Shown here: piece by piece, positions 33,823 to 46,645 of the stretch
How the letters are laid out: the number at the start of each line of letters is the position of its first letter
Numbering within the stretch: the first letter of the stretch is position 1
Assembly (NCBI RefSeq): GCF_963675165.1
Contig: NC_087378.1
Coordinates: 7,803,273-7,867,272, forward strand
Length of the DNA stretch: 64,000 bases
Source: Halichondria panicea
Taxonomy: Eukaryota > Porifera > Demospongiae > Suberitida > Halichondriidae
Direction of reading: 5' to 3'
Notes under the pieces: model-generated
The model's database searches: none
Told to the model about the DNA's origin: nothing
Seen by the model: only the letters and a program-made list of their open reading frames with translations
Position numbers and translations under genes: made by a program

Positions 33823-36800
33823 ATGAGATCCTCAGGAAACAAGTCAGCTGTCACTATTGATACCCTTGGTGATGATGAACCTCTACCAGAGCTATCAAAG
33901 ATATTTCCCAGGCCAAGCTGGCAGCTACAAGCTTGTGTAGTGTCAGTACTGATAAACCCTCTCATGTATCGAGTGTACCAGATACTAGTAACCATTGGCT
34001 ACATCCTCTGTCCTATTGGAACCAGTGGGTCCTTTTCAGCCTCTGCATGTAAGTTACGAATTGATGCAAAGGGTTACTATTAATTCTGTGTTTCACACCC
34101 AGATGCATCTAACTTTGTGATATGTCCGGTGCCAGTGGTGGATTTGAGCTGGACTGGATTGTTTCTGGGGTGGAGGGGAAGTGCCCTGGTCGTAGCTATT
34201 GTATCCGTGGTGTTTCTGGTGTCTTACTTGTTCATCAGAGCTTGCTTGACTCGCTGGAATCCACGGAGGATCATCAAACAGATAGTAAATTGCACAGTTA
34301 AAGGTCAGTTGATTGTATTATGTGTGTGCTAAATCAGTAGCGAGGATTCATAATTGTTATTTTTGCGTTAATTTGTTTATAGAAAACGAACGTAAAAAAG
34401 AAAGAGACAAGTTTGATGTCTCTCTTTTAACATCTGTTTTGACCCCTGCTCTGAGTTTTTCTCTGGTTGTGTTTTCACATCATTTGCTGCTTCAGCGCGG
34501 AGATGTGGAGTCTAATCCAGGACCAGGAAGTGAGTCACAGCTTGTCACTAGTCGACTAATAATACAATCATGTCTTGTTTGCAGACATTGGTTATGAGAG
34601 AATGGTTTCTTGTGCTGAGAAGATTGTTGAGGGCCTTTCTAGAGATCCCATTGGACTGGCTACCTCACTGTCGGCTAGGGGACTTATATCTGACACTATT
34701 ATGATGGAGACATTGATACCTAAAGTGGACAAAGCTAGAAGACTCTTTACAACTGTTTTAGAGGCTGTTAAGCTTCATCCAGGGAGGTACGATGATTTCT
34801 TAGCGATACTTCGAGAGCATGGAGTGTACACGGATCTATTGGAAACGCTTGAAATCAAAGGTATGATCACTACTCTTTCTTAATATTATACCAGAATTTA
34901 TTTATATTAGAGAAAGGTGAAGCAACAACTGAAAGTGAACCCGTTCCTTCTGAGGAGGAAGTTGTAGCTAGACGTCAACATCTTAATGCTGTAAGTGTGC
35001 CATGTACAGTGCTTATTCTTTTGGTCACCATTGTCCTTAGCTGCATCATACTATGCTATAATAATACATAGTCTGTATCAGACACATAATAATAGGTATA
35101 TGCATGGTTTTGGAAAATGCCCTTATACTAAATGGGGCACCTAACTGTATGAGACCAAATGTGGACGTTACAAGGCAAGGTAATAATGTAGTAACTAACA
35201 AGTCAATGTCCTCAGGCCAAACCATTTCATCTGCTACTGTCCCTCCCTTCAGATGAATGAAAAGATACATCAGAGTGATTTGAAACAAGTTTATGAGCTA
35301 TTGCATACCATTATAGTTGGTCTTTGAGTCTCATCCGTTAATTACCTTTTCACTCTCAGATGAATCAATGGATATTTTCAAATTATGGAAAAGCTCATGA
35401 TCTATTGTGGCCTGCTAATATCAAATGGTACAACTTGGGAATTGTTCTGGAAGTAGACCCAAACACACTGGAAGGCATCAGGATCACCAACCAAAATAAC
35501 TGTGATGACTGCTTCAATGCTATGCTTAAGAGCTGCTCAGAGACGAACAGCAGTATCACTTGGTCTGGTGTGTGTGAAGCCCTTAGGAAACCATCAGTGG
35601 CTCGTAATGATGTGGCAGAAAGTATTGAAGCAATGATTCGTACAAAACGAAAAAGTCCAATCCTTCGTAACGATGGAAATTCTGAGGAAGGACTGAAAAG
35701 TGAGAGTGATGCTTAATGGAAAAACCATGTGTTGTAGTCTCTCCTCCCTCTCCCATTGTGTACCGAGGGGCATATAAATATCCTCCTAACACATCACATT
35801 ACATGTTAATGGCTAACATTTTTCCATTCCATACAGTCCCTCCAGCTCAGTTTCCAGAACCAGAGTCCTCCCCAGAATACAACACGATGTTGTCCTGCAC
35901 ACCACAGCTCATTACTGCCATAGCTCAAGACCCACTGACAATCTGCGATGAGATGATTGCAGCTGGTCTCATTCAGTCGGTTTACATACGAGAATTTATT
36001 CGCCACCCCACAAACACCGACCGTGCCAAGGCAACCAAGTTGGTGGACTTCATGACGGATCGAGTCAAGACCTCTCCTTCTGACTTTGACAAGTTTATTG
36101 CCATCCTGAAAAGATTGTCCTGGACTGAAGACATTGTAGGCATCCTCCAGAAGAAGTTGATCAAAGAGAGAAAACTGGTGAATTACGTGTAGCTTAAATG
36201 TAATAGCATTAGTAATTGTCTAATAGAAAGAGGGGACTCTTTTGGTGACCTCGGATAAGTTGCTGGCAGAATGTCGCAGTGAGACAGCTGACATTGAAGT
36301 TGTGAGAGGCTACCTGGAGCAAGAAGACTGTGACGTCAATATCAGAGATGATTATACGGTATGTATAATGGTGTATGGCTATACTTGTTATGCCTCGGTG
36401 CACATGCTCAAGCGAGGTATACGGTAGTGTGTTTGTGTGTGTGTGCTATAATAGCTAGTAGTAGCTTTATGTTATGTAGCTTTGACACCTCCACCAATGC
36501 ATCAGCACCCGCTGTGCTTTCATTTGTATAATGGCTCTTGTACTGTAGGAAAGGAGTCCATTGACGTGGGCTCTTTGGAACAAACACTTTGATATTGCTA
36601 AACTGCTCCTGCAATACAAGCCTCAAGTTAATATTCAGGACGTGGTAAACCTCTTACTAATGGCAGGGTACAATGTAACATTGTGTGTGTACAGATAGGG
36701 TGGTCTCCGTTGGTGATGGCCAGTAAAGCAGGAGACCTGGAGATAGTGCAGGGAATAGTGGCACTGGGAGCAGAGATTGACCTGCCCACATATGTGAGTG

Positions 36801-39800
36801 AGACAATACCTGCATTGTGTATTATGGTAGTAACTGTCTAACAGACAAAACGGCCTCTGATGTGGGCTGCTCAAGGGGGTCATGCCGAGGTGGTTACATT
36901 TCTATTGGAGAAGGGAGCATTTGTGGATTTCCCTAATGAGGTATGAACAACTCTTTTAGTATACGGTAGTGTGTGCGTGTACATGTGTGTGCATGTGTGT
37001 GTGCATGTGTGTGTGCGTGTGTGTGTGTAGACTGCTAGCAGTGAGAAGAGAACTGCAAGGCTCTACTGTACTGATGCAGCAGGCATTAATTTTTGACTTT
37101 GTACTTTGTCATCCTTTCTAACAATCATGATTGATCATTTCCCACTCTTGTTTCCCTGTGATTAGCCTGATACAAACATCCACCGAGGCATCAGCACCTG
37201 CGGCGCTTTTATTTTTCTATAGATACATTCATACTGATAGTACCGTATAGCGCAAAATTTTCGCTGATTTCAATCCTACACGAAAATTAAGTCCACGAAA
37301 ATTGTTCATTAATTAGAATTATCTGCTATAACGTGCAAAAGATTAAAGGCGTGGCTTCCGGTAAGCAGTCATTCCACGAACATTGTGCAACAAAAAGGCT
37401 ATTCCACGAAATATATGTGCCTCGAAAAATTTCGCGCTATAATTATGGTATACAACAAAGTGTAACAGATGTAGATCTATGTAGAACAATGTTAAAGTTC
37501 AGTTTAGCGGAATTTGGCCTTTGTGGCAGCTACATAGGTCCCCAATATGACTACCGTATAGAGGTTATTTCTAGGGGGCAAAATATTCGTGGAGGCCAAG
37601 TAATATTTAGCCAGTTTGTGGATATTATTTTCGTGGTTGCTGCTTGCACTACAGGAAAAAGTAGGAAGGCCGCTACATTCGTGGGTAAAATATTCGAGAT
37701 TCAACCACAAAAACCATAAATATTTTAATTGTCCCCCCTCCGAAAATTACCCGCTATATCAAACACCACTGTCCCATCCCTAGTATCTTATTGTCTATAT
37801 CACACAGAATGGGTGGACTCCAGTCATGCAAGCCAGTCGTGATGGTCATGTGGATGTGGTGAATATCTTACTAAAGTATGGTGCAAAGGCTAATCATAAA
37901 AGCAATGTTGTAAGGAGACTTATGATTCAGAACGACTTGTGTATCATCTCAAACTTGTATGAATTGCAGGATGGGTGGACTGCTCTATCTTTGGCTACCA
38001 TAAACAACCACCCCGATGTAGTGAAGGTTCTTGAAAGTGCCATGGTCCGTGACGAGCGAGTACAAGTATGCGTTTGTTCCAATATTAATTTTACCTGAGT
38101 GGGAGGGAGTGGGGCAGGGTTTTATGGATTTTTAGCTGGGAGGGGGGTCTGGGGGTCCTACCCTTGACATTTTTTGAGGAATGGTTATCTGAGGTGCAAT
38201 TTGGGTTTTTTGTGCTTCAAACCATACATTTTACTAGTCTAGTTCGAGATTGTAGACATTTTTAAGGAGAGAAGTCATAAATTTTTATTATGACATCATT
38301 AATTTTCAGATTTCTAGGGGGGGGAATTTTGGCTGGGGATGGGAAATCCCAGGCCCCCCCCACCACCTGTATGAAACCCTGTGGGGTCTTACATTTCCTA
38401 CATGTGTATGAGCACAATAATTTATGTATATCTGTATGATGTAATGATGTAATGTTGTACTAATTGCATGCAGGATATTGCAAACACCAATGTTGATGAA
38501 AGCCATTCCAACGACAGTGGTGATGAAGACTCAGAACAAGGTAATCACATTTCAATAGTAATTTTTGAAAATAAGCTGAGTTTCAATACTTCTAATGCAG
38601 ACAAATATCTTCAAAAATTCAACGAGCTTATGGAAGACACAGAACAAATTGATATGCAATATTTGAAACTGTACCTCATTGGTCTCCCGGGTGTTGGGAA
38701 AACAACTTTTCGAAAACGTTTAACTCGATCCCTTGTCAATATATCATCTTTGCCTCTGGAGGACAGACAACATTATAGCACTCATTTAGCAGAATGCATA
38801 CAAACACTTTGCATACTTCAAGACGAAGAACATTTTGATGTAGAAATTTCTGAAAGCCTGGATGATGAAATGAAAGCAATTTTCAAATACTTGCTGGGAA
38901 AAACAGAAATGAAGGAACCTGCTCCCACTGACTCTGACTCCACTCAGGCAATTCACTCTGAAGGTCCTCTTGATTCAAATACCAGTCAGGAATATGAAGG
39001 ATTATCAACTCTGCTCGATTCCAATCCAGTTGGTGAATCTAACAAAGTAACAGAACCAACTGAAAAAGACGAAACTAAATCAAAGCTTTCTCGTGTGTTG
39101 GCAGAGATCAGGGGAGTTGTTGCTTCTGGAAACTATGCAGACTTTATTTTAAGACACAAGATTCTGCTCAATATTATAGATATCGGTGGACAGCCTGGAT
39201 TTTTGGAGATGCTTCCCTTCATATGTGGTGGTCCTGGAATATTTTTTGTTTTTTTCCCTTTAGACAAAGAATTTGATAAACGATACCAAATATGCTATCA
39301 GCGTGATGAGGATAGAATAACACCTTACGAAGCAAGCTATTCGATTCGAGAGACTATTGCCCAAATATTGTCTGGAATTAGCTACCACACATCTGAAATA
39401 TTGCCCATAAACGACAAGTACAAACAATTTACAAGTGTTAAACCAACTATCACACTCATTGGTACTTTTAAAGATAAGCTTGAGCAACAAATGGAAAAAA
39501 AGGATGCAATGCAAGTAAGCGGTTCTGAGGTGGCACAGCAACAAACCACAGTTTCTGAGGAAACGGCAGCAAAAACAAGACAAAAATTAGAAGAGTTGCA
39601 CAAATCGGTAAAGGAAACTACTTCAAAATCATATTTTAGTGATTTCGTAGTCCCAGCAAATGCACGTGAGAATAAAATATTCTTTGAAGTTGACAACTAT
39701 GAAGGGGATGATAAGGATCTTGAACCAATTAGAGCTCATATTCGCAGCTGTCTTCGAGACAATAAGGGATCCATGAAAGTTCCCATTCGGCCTGTTCAGC

Positions 39801-41744
39801 TATTGTTCAGTATCATTCTTAGAAAAGAGTACCAGATTGTGAAACTGGAAGATTGTATGAAGATTGGCAACGAGTTGAATATGGACGAGGATACTGTGGA
39901 TTTTACTCTTTGGTATTTCAACCAGTTGGGAACTATTATTTATCGACCAGAAGTTGGTGGATGGTTTATGGGAAATGTCATTTGTAGCCCACAAGTCATC
40001 TTCAACAGTATTAGTACATTGATAATCGAGCCTCTACTGAAGCTTCACAGGAGGGAAAAATGTTTTGCGGGAAAACATCACGATGAATGGGAAAAAGGAC
40101 AGTTTTTACTCGAAACAGTTGAAAAATCCCTACCCTCTTCTGGTGATGACTTAACAGTTATTCCTTTGGAAAACCTCATCATATTTCTAGAATATGTACA
40201 TCTGATTTCACCCATCAAAGCAAAGGAAGTATCTATACGCAGTGAAACTTCAGTAGTTCGATATTTCATGCCTGCCATTCTAGATTGTGCTACTCAAGAT
40301 GAATTGTTAACTGCACCCGTTCCAAATAATGATACTCCAGTTTCACTGCTCTTGTTCTTCAAGTATGGTTCAAGTAAAGAGTTAGCAAATTCGGTACCTA
40401 TTGGTCTTTTCTGTGCAATGATTGCTAAATTAGTTTCGGATGGAGATGAGGATATTTTTGGAGCCGAATGGAAACTTGTGGATTCACATGTTAAACGAAA
40501 CATTGTTTCCTTTCGTGTTGGTGTTTGTGATCACATCGTTATATTGGTCTCCCATGCTGGTTGCTATGAGGTACGCGTTACAAGATCAGATAATTCATCA
40601 ATTGAACTGTACGACCTTTGTACGTATGTCTACACAACAATAATGGCTGTGCTGAAAGATCTGAACCATTTCGTTTGTCCCACCATTGGTTTCATTTGCC
40701 CTTGTGGTCAGCACCAAGATACAAGTCTCCGAGTACTCCACAACAGCTGTGTGATTGTAGTCCCAAAGAGAGAATCGGCCTTCTTCCGGTGCTTGAAAAC
40801 CAAGAAGAAAGTCAGTCTTATCAATCAACAGTATTATCATCCCTGGATAACAAAGGTACGTATACGTACATTGACTTAGTTGGTGATTATTCTATTTTAT
40901 AGGAAGCTAATAGCAACAGAGAGGTTGTACTAAAAGCATTTCCATTTGATGAGCCAGATGGTCTCATTCTCGTGGTCTGGAAAGGGATCACTAAAGCAGC
41001 TCTCCACTACCACCAACGAGCTGTGTATCCAAGCAGCTGAATCAGGCGATTATTACATGTGCTGTGTTAAGAAAGGGGAGACAGCCAGTTTCACTGTACA
41101 CCACTTCATAAAAACAGGTAAGTATCGTACACTGACTGTACTGTATGATAAGTTGCTGGTGCAAGAGTTCAACACTACTGTGGCTTCTCTTTTTCGTATT
41201 AATAGCTAATTAATGTACCAAGTATGCAGTCTCCCCTTAATTAATGACCTTATGAAGCACCTTCAGATTGCCATGGCTCAACAACTGAAAATAAGCTCAG
41301 TCCAACTGTGGAGAAAGTTGTAGCAAAACCTGATAATCATAGTCCTGTAAGTTACCATATTCTGTGAATAATAATGTCCTTCCCTGTGTTGCTGTTGCAT
41401 GCCATTATAGTTGGTCTCTGAGTCTCATCCATTAATTACCTTTTCACTCTCAGATGAATCAATGGATATTTTCAAATTATGGAAAAGCTCAGGATCTATT
41501 GTGGCCTGCTAGGAGCGAATGGTGCAACTTGGGAATTGCTCTGGAAGTAGACCGAAACACACTGAAAAGCATCAACAAAACCCACCGAAGTAACTGCGAT
41601 GACTGCTTCAATGTTATGCTTAAGAGCTGCTCAGAGACGAACAGCAGTATCACTTGGTCTGGTGTGTGTAAAGCCCTTAGGAAACCATCAGTGGCTCGTA
41701 ATGATGTGGCAGAAAGTATTGAAGCATTTGTACGAAACAAATAA
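33823..41744 (+). CDS. Membrane leader-2A-CARD-Death-CARD-ankyrin-ROCO GTPase-Death sensor
   Basis: Exons: 33823-34048, 34103-34303, 34383-34529 (leader and 2A), 34585-34860 (CARD-like), 34911-34990, 35360-35699 (Death), 35837-36177 (CARD-like), ankyrin 36227-36358, 36549-36644, 36695-36793, 36845-36940, 37808-37909, 37970-38065, then 38474-38540, 38601-40855 (GTPase), 40903-41117, linker 41267-41346, Death 41454-41744. The GTPase exon has a P-loop (GLPGVGKTT, 38681), a switch-II-like DIGGQPGF (39179) and GTFKDK (39461), then a COR-like region (FTLWYFNQLGTIIYRP, RYFMPAIL). This matches the ROCO-type GTPases found with Death and ankyrin domains in invertebrates. Exon 40903-41117 is one base out of frame with its neighbours (see findings). 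Two donors (35699, 36177) are inferred. This is the only copy that keeps the GTPase. Confidence 0.65.
34440..34529 (+). other. 2A motif of the large sensor (DVESNPGP)
   Basis: Reads LLLQRGDVESNPGPG. The Cys before GDVE in all other copies is Arg here (CGC for TGC). The D-V-E-x-N-P-G-P core is intact. Confidence 0.8.
37241..37760. repeat. MITE-like pair in ankyrin intron
   Basis: Third copy of the pair at 15824-16340: elements at about 37241-37450 and 37552-37760. It fills most of intron 36941-37807. Confidence 0.6.
38115..38381. mobile_element. MITE with CAGGGTTT ends in sensor intron
   Basis: Imperfect inverted termini CAGGGTTTTATGG and TATGAAACCCTG, flanked by TGGGG on both sides. G/C-run rich inside, no coding capacity. 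hAT-like ends are suggested but the short flank match is weak. It accounts for most of intron 38066-38473. Confidence 0.5.
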
Positions 41745-42024
41745 TACCAAGCCTTCTTAGCGATAAACTGAAAGAAAGTTTATAGAGGAACCTTTATGGT
41801 AGAGACAGCTATTTAAAATACGGCTCAACACAAGAACTTTATGTTAGGATTTTTACGTTAGCTAGCTGACATGATGTAGCTATACAAAATAATTGTGTAT
41901 AGCATGCAATGAATCTCATTAATAATATTAAATGAGGAAGTGGTTTAATTCTGAGCTAATTACCAGCTAGTTCTGGCACGACGGTGTGGGCCAAAGCTGC
42001 TGTGGGGCTGGGGCGTAGAGTCGA

Positions 42025-42112
42025 ATGTCTCCTCTCAATGTCTCTCTGCTGGTTCTGGCATTCTGTTTGCTGCTTCAGTGTGGAGATGTCAAGCCCAATC
42101 CAGGACCAACAA
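42025..42112 (+). other. Signal-like 2A exon (DVKPNPGP)
   Basis: Starts at ATG and is 29 codons plus one base (phase 1). Hydrophobic LLVLAFCLLLQC leads into GDVKPNPGP. The Glu of the classical DVExNPGP motif is Lys here, followed by Pro. Confidence 0.8.
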
Positions 42113-45100
42113 GTAAGAACTATGCTTGCTCTAAGTAACTAAGATTTAGTTGTCTCTGTTTGCATGCATGGTAGATCCAGGTTATGAAGCAATGGTTGAC
42201 TGTGGACAAGAAATTGTCAGGTCCCTATCTACAGATCCAACAGGATTTGCTGTCTCTTTTCTTAGTAAGCGATTGATATCTCCTACTATGCTCAGAGAGA
42301 CAAATGAGCTGAATGAAACGAAAACTAAAAAAGCAAGCAGACTGTACACCGAAGTGTTAGAAAAAGTGGAGCAATATCCTGAAAAATACAACGAATTTGT
42401 TGATACACTCAAAGAGAAGAAAGAATGTGACACTGTTCTAAAACTTGGCCTCAAATACACTCTTCACGGTAGGTCGGTCATTGCTAGCATAGTTAGTGTG
42501 GTATACGTCATCTCATTGTGGTACTCATCTTTCCAGTAGAGGAAGATGCCAAACGTAGAGAAGTTATTACCCAAGAAAGCGAAAATGGTGGTGCTATTGT
42601 TAGAAGTGATTCTCTTGCAACATCAGACTTTAGCTCTCCACCCACCAGCCCAATGTCAATGTCATGGAGTTCTGCTTCTTCACCGTCTTCCTCGCTAACC
42701 GGGGGAAGTATGAAGCCTGTTAATGAAGGAGGTAAGGACACTTGTTATTGGCAACATAATGTGTATGTTGTTGGCTTTCATTTTCAGCATTGAATGCTCT
42801 TCGCAGTGCTAACTTAGTTGGTATGAGGCACCATTTCTCTGTGTTCATCACAAATGTTAAGAAGGGATTATCTACCAGTGATGTTGAGGGCTTGAAAAGT
42901 ACATTGAACACTTATTATACAAATATGCTTGTGCTTGGAGATATTGAGAGTATTATTACTTACTTGGTAAACAAGAATTATTGGAACTATTTGAATTGTG
43001 AGCACCTTTTCTTGGTGATTGATACGTATGGAAATGATGCCTTGAAAAAAGAGAAAAAAGAGTTTGAAAAGAGGAGAATATCATATTCTGTTGCTACTAA
43101 ACTTCAAGAGTATTTATCAGGAAGAAGAGATTTACTTTCTTACAAAAAAGAGGCTAGAGGTCGATCAAGTAATAAACACAGAAGAAGCAGCTCGGAGTAT
43201 CGTGGCCAGTTATCTATGAAATTGGAGATAGATGTAAGTACAAGCTCATTAAACGACATTGAAAAGTTGTGGTCGAGATTAGCAAATGTTGGTTTACCCA
43301 AGATTGGAGTAGTTCTGGACAGTATCATTGCTGGGTGTGTCCATATCATTTGGACCATACTTCTTCCAAGCATTGCACTAGATTTTCGAAAGAAGGCTAC
43401 GCAGCCTGGAGCAGCCGAGTTTTTTATGGTGAATAAAATTGTTCAAGTGATCCTAAATAAGGAATGTATTTATCCTGCTGGACACTTAACTTCTTCTTCA
43501 ATTGCAAATAAACTGTCAGCATCGGAATCTATTGAAGAAGAGCCAGCTGAGCTGAGTGGATCAGAGGAGGAGCCGGATGAAACACAGGATGAAGAAACTG
43601 TAACAGCTGAACAATCTCTTGAGGAGGAGGAATCTACAGTGAATGATGCAGCTGAGGAAGTGAAGAGTAAAGAGAAGGATTCTAAAGACATCAGTGATGA
43701 GCCTGTGAAAAGTGAACCACCCACTAAAGAAAAGGGTCCTGGAATTGTGAGTATCCTGATTATTGTGTATTAATTCCATCAACTTGTCTTTAATATTTCC
43801 TTTAGCTGTCTACATGGGCTAGAAAATTCAAAGAAAAACGCCTTTTTAAAAAAAAGGTAGGATGTATTTAATTAAGAACTTGTTTGCATCTCATAATTAT
43901 GTATATTTACAGACAATCTCGGATAAGTTACTGGCAGAATGTCGCAGTAAAAAAGCTGACATTAAAGTGGTGAGAGGCTACCTGGAGCAAGAAGACTGTG
44001 ACGTCAATATCAGGGAAAATGATGACGTATGTAATAATATTATGGTGTTTGTCTCTATACTGTACAATGGCCCTTGACTTTAGTTCAAGTGGAGTCCATT
44101 GATGTGGGCTTGCGAGAACAAACACTTTGAGATAGGGAGGCTACTCCTGAAGTACCACCCTCAAGTTCATATTCAGGACAAGGTGTGTAGAAAACAAAAT
44201 GACGTAGGTAGTATTGTGTATGTGTGTACAGAGAGGGTGGTCTCCGTTGGTGATGGCCAGTAGAGCAGGAGACCTGGAGATAGTGCAGGGAATAGTGGCA
44301 CTGGGAGCAGAGATTGACCTGCCCACAAATGTGAGTGAGACAATTTTGTGTTGATAACTGATTGATGTGTGTCCAACAGGTAAAATGGACTCCTCTGATG
44401 TGGGCTGCTCAAGAGGGTCATGCAGAGGTGGCTAGATTTCTACTGGAGAAGGGAGCATTTGTGGATTTCCCTGACGAGGTATGAATAGTCAAACACCACT
44501 GTCCCACCCCTATAGCTATCTCATTGTCTGCCACACAGAATGGGTGGACTCCAGTCATGCAAGCCAGTCAGGAAGGTCATGTGGACGTGATCAATATCTT
44601 GCTGGACCACAACGCTAAAGTCAACCATCAGACTGAAGTAAGACCACCTAATACTAGCTGTAGCTAACTATACACAATTACTTTCAGACAACCTGGTGTG
44701 CTCTGATGGCGGCTGCTAAGAACAAGCACAGTGATGCGGTGGACACACTTCTAAAGAGAGGAGCTCAAGTGGACATACAGAGATATGTGAGTATCAGAGA
44801 AAATTATCTATTTATCGAATTGTTTACCCTTTACAGGATGGATCCACCACACTGCATGTTGCAAGCTATTACAAAGGCAACTCTGCTGTCATGAAGACCT
44901 TATTCAAACATAGAGCAAATATTGATCACCTAAATAAGGTAATTTTGTGGTGCATTGATATTGGCTTCTGATAAGCTACTGGTGCATGTCTATCAATCTA
45001 CATTCCATGTATTGTGGTGTTTGTAGTAGTCCAATGTTTTGCCCCAAAAGTGGGTGGATACACTTCCATTATTCATCAGTTTTTGATAGAGTGTGACAAC

Positions 45101-46515
45101 CATAATCCTGTGTAGGATGGCATGACTGCTCTGATGCTGGCCACTAACAAGGGTCACCTGGGTGTAGTTCAGGACCTCATTCAGGGAGGAGCAGACACTA
45201 ACAAACAACACCCTGTAAGATCTAGCTTTCTAAAAATTGAAAAATTAGTTTTATTCCTCACAGGAGACAGGATGGACTGCCATTTTATTTGCTGCCAAAA
45301 GTGGTAAAATTAACATTTTCAAAGAATTACTTTACAATGGAGCAAAAACTGATATTGAGGTAAATTCGTCAATTCACAAAAACTGTTTTGTGTATATATT
45401 ATTGTGTAAGTGTGTTTGTATTCCTAATGGTTTCACTTCTAGGGAAGGAATGTGGTTGATGTTGCAAGCATGTTCAAACGTGGAAAAATTCTTTCTGAGC
45501 TTAAAACATTTGAGCAAGCATCACACAGAATTGTAAGCTACCTGTATAATAATTATACTTGCAGCTACATTCAGTATTCTATTTGCCCCCAGATCTCCAG
45601 TAGTGTGAATCCACCAAGTTTAGAGGCAGCTGAGCCAACTTCAGTAGAACAAGAACCATCCATAACTGAACCAAAGGTTGAGATACCACCTGAGGAGGTC
45701 ACTAAACCAGAGCAAAAGTTGGCTGAGGACTCCACAGAAGAGGTGATAATAGAGCCTCCACAGCTGCCTGACCCTGAGGCAGTGAAGCCTTCACTCTCCA
45801 CCACTGAGGTTTGTGTGTTGTTATTGTGTGGTGTGGGTGACTCTAGATAAGATTGGGCACCCTCACTACACTGTGTGAGTGGTTGTGTACATTGCCTAGT
45901 GGTTGGTCTTGTACCTCAAGTAGGTGTTAATCCAGTTATGGTTTCTGTGCAGGCTAAGGAGAAAGAAGTGCCTGCTGTTGGAGAAACTGTTGTGCAGGCT
46001 ATAGCTAAGGAAAAAGAAGTGGCTGCTGATGAAACTGTTACAGAACAAGTAACACAAGTATGTATCCCTCTGTAATGTAATGGAAACTACTATGATTATT
46101 TACCCTGTGTATTTTCAGGGGATGTCTCAATCAAGTATTAAAACCACAAAGGAGCAAATCAAGAAGTCATCAGAAGCCAAGAAAGTAAGGGAATACATCC
46201 CATTTTTTGATATAGGTTTACTCTTATCTTGTTACATAGGACATCAAAAGGCAGGCAGAGATTATTGACCTGCTACTGAAAGGACTCGATCAAAGAATGG
46301 CAGACCCACGCAGCAACATGTATCAGTATAAGCAAACCAACATTGCTAATGTTATTGGAGGCAGGAAAGGAGTGAAACCATCTGAAGAGATTACTCACAA
46401 ACTAAAGGCACCGGAAATTACTCGACCAGAAATTACTCAACCGCTTAGTGGAATTATTACAACCACTCAGAGTGGCTTCACTCGGGTAGACCCTGATGAT
46501 GATCTCTATAGTTAG
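42025..46515 (+). CDS. 2A-CARD-Dom-ankyrin repeat protein
   Basis: Exons: 42025-42112 (signal-like leader plus 2A), 42175-42468 (CARD-like), 42537-42731 (Ser/Pro linker), 42788-43746 (Dom plus acidic tail), 43806-43856 (basic, FKEKRLFKKK), ankyrin 43913-44026, 44084-44182, 44232-44330, 44380-44478, 44539-44637, 44688-44786, 44837-44938, 45116-45214, 45264-45359, 45443-45532, then 45593-45808, 45953-46057, 46119-46184, 46240-46515 (TAG). The first exon gives MSPLNVSLLVLAF...LLLQCGDVKPNPGPT: a short hydrophobic leader running straight into a 2A core, resembling the 2A-type signal sequences described for sea urchin NLR proteins. If skipping fails, the leader could direct secretion; if it works, the CARD protein starts with Pro and stays cytosolic. 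That dual fate is inferred. The CARD-like exon shows LISPTMLRETNELNE and YNEFVDTL. Confidence 0.82.
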
Positions 46516-46570
46516 CTGCATTTTTCAACTCATGTCAAGTGAATGCTTATAATACCACAAAAATGTGCAC

Positions 46571-46576
46571 AATAAA
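46571..46576 (+). promoter_or_regulatory. Polyadenylation signal AATAAA
   Basis: 56 bp after the stop at 46515 and 70 bp before the next ATG. Equivalent to 3999-4004. Confidence 0.6.
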
Positions 46577-46645
46577 AAATATTTTTGACATCTACACATT
46601 CTTTCAGTACTAATTAATGCTAAGAAGCGTACTAGCACTTGCACT

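Noticed and set aside
35714-35718. Overlapping stop/start TAATG between the Death exon and a frame leading into the CARD-like exon, suggesting reinitiation.
   Set aside because: A good donor (AAAA|gtgaga at 35699) just before the stop joins the CARD-like exon at 35837 in the right phase, and the same sites exist in the tandem copies. Ordinary splicing explains it better.
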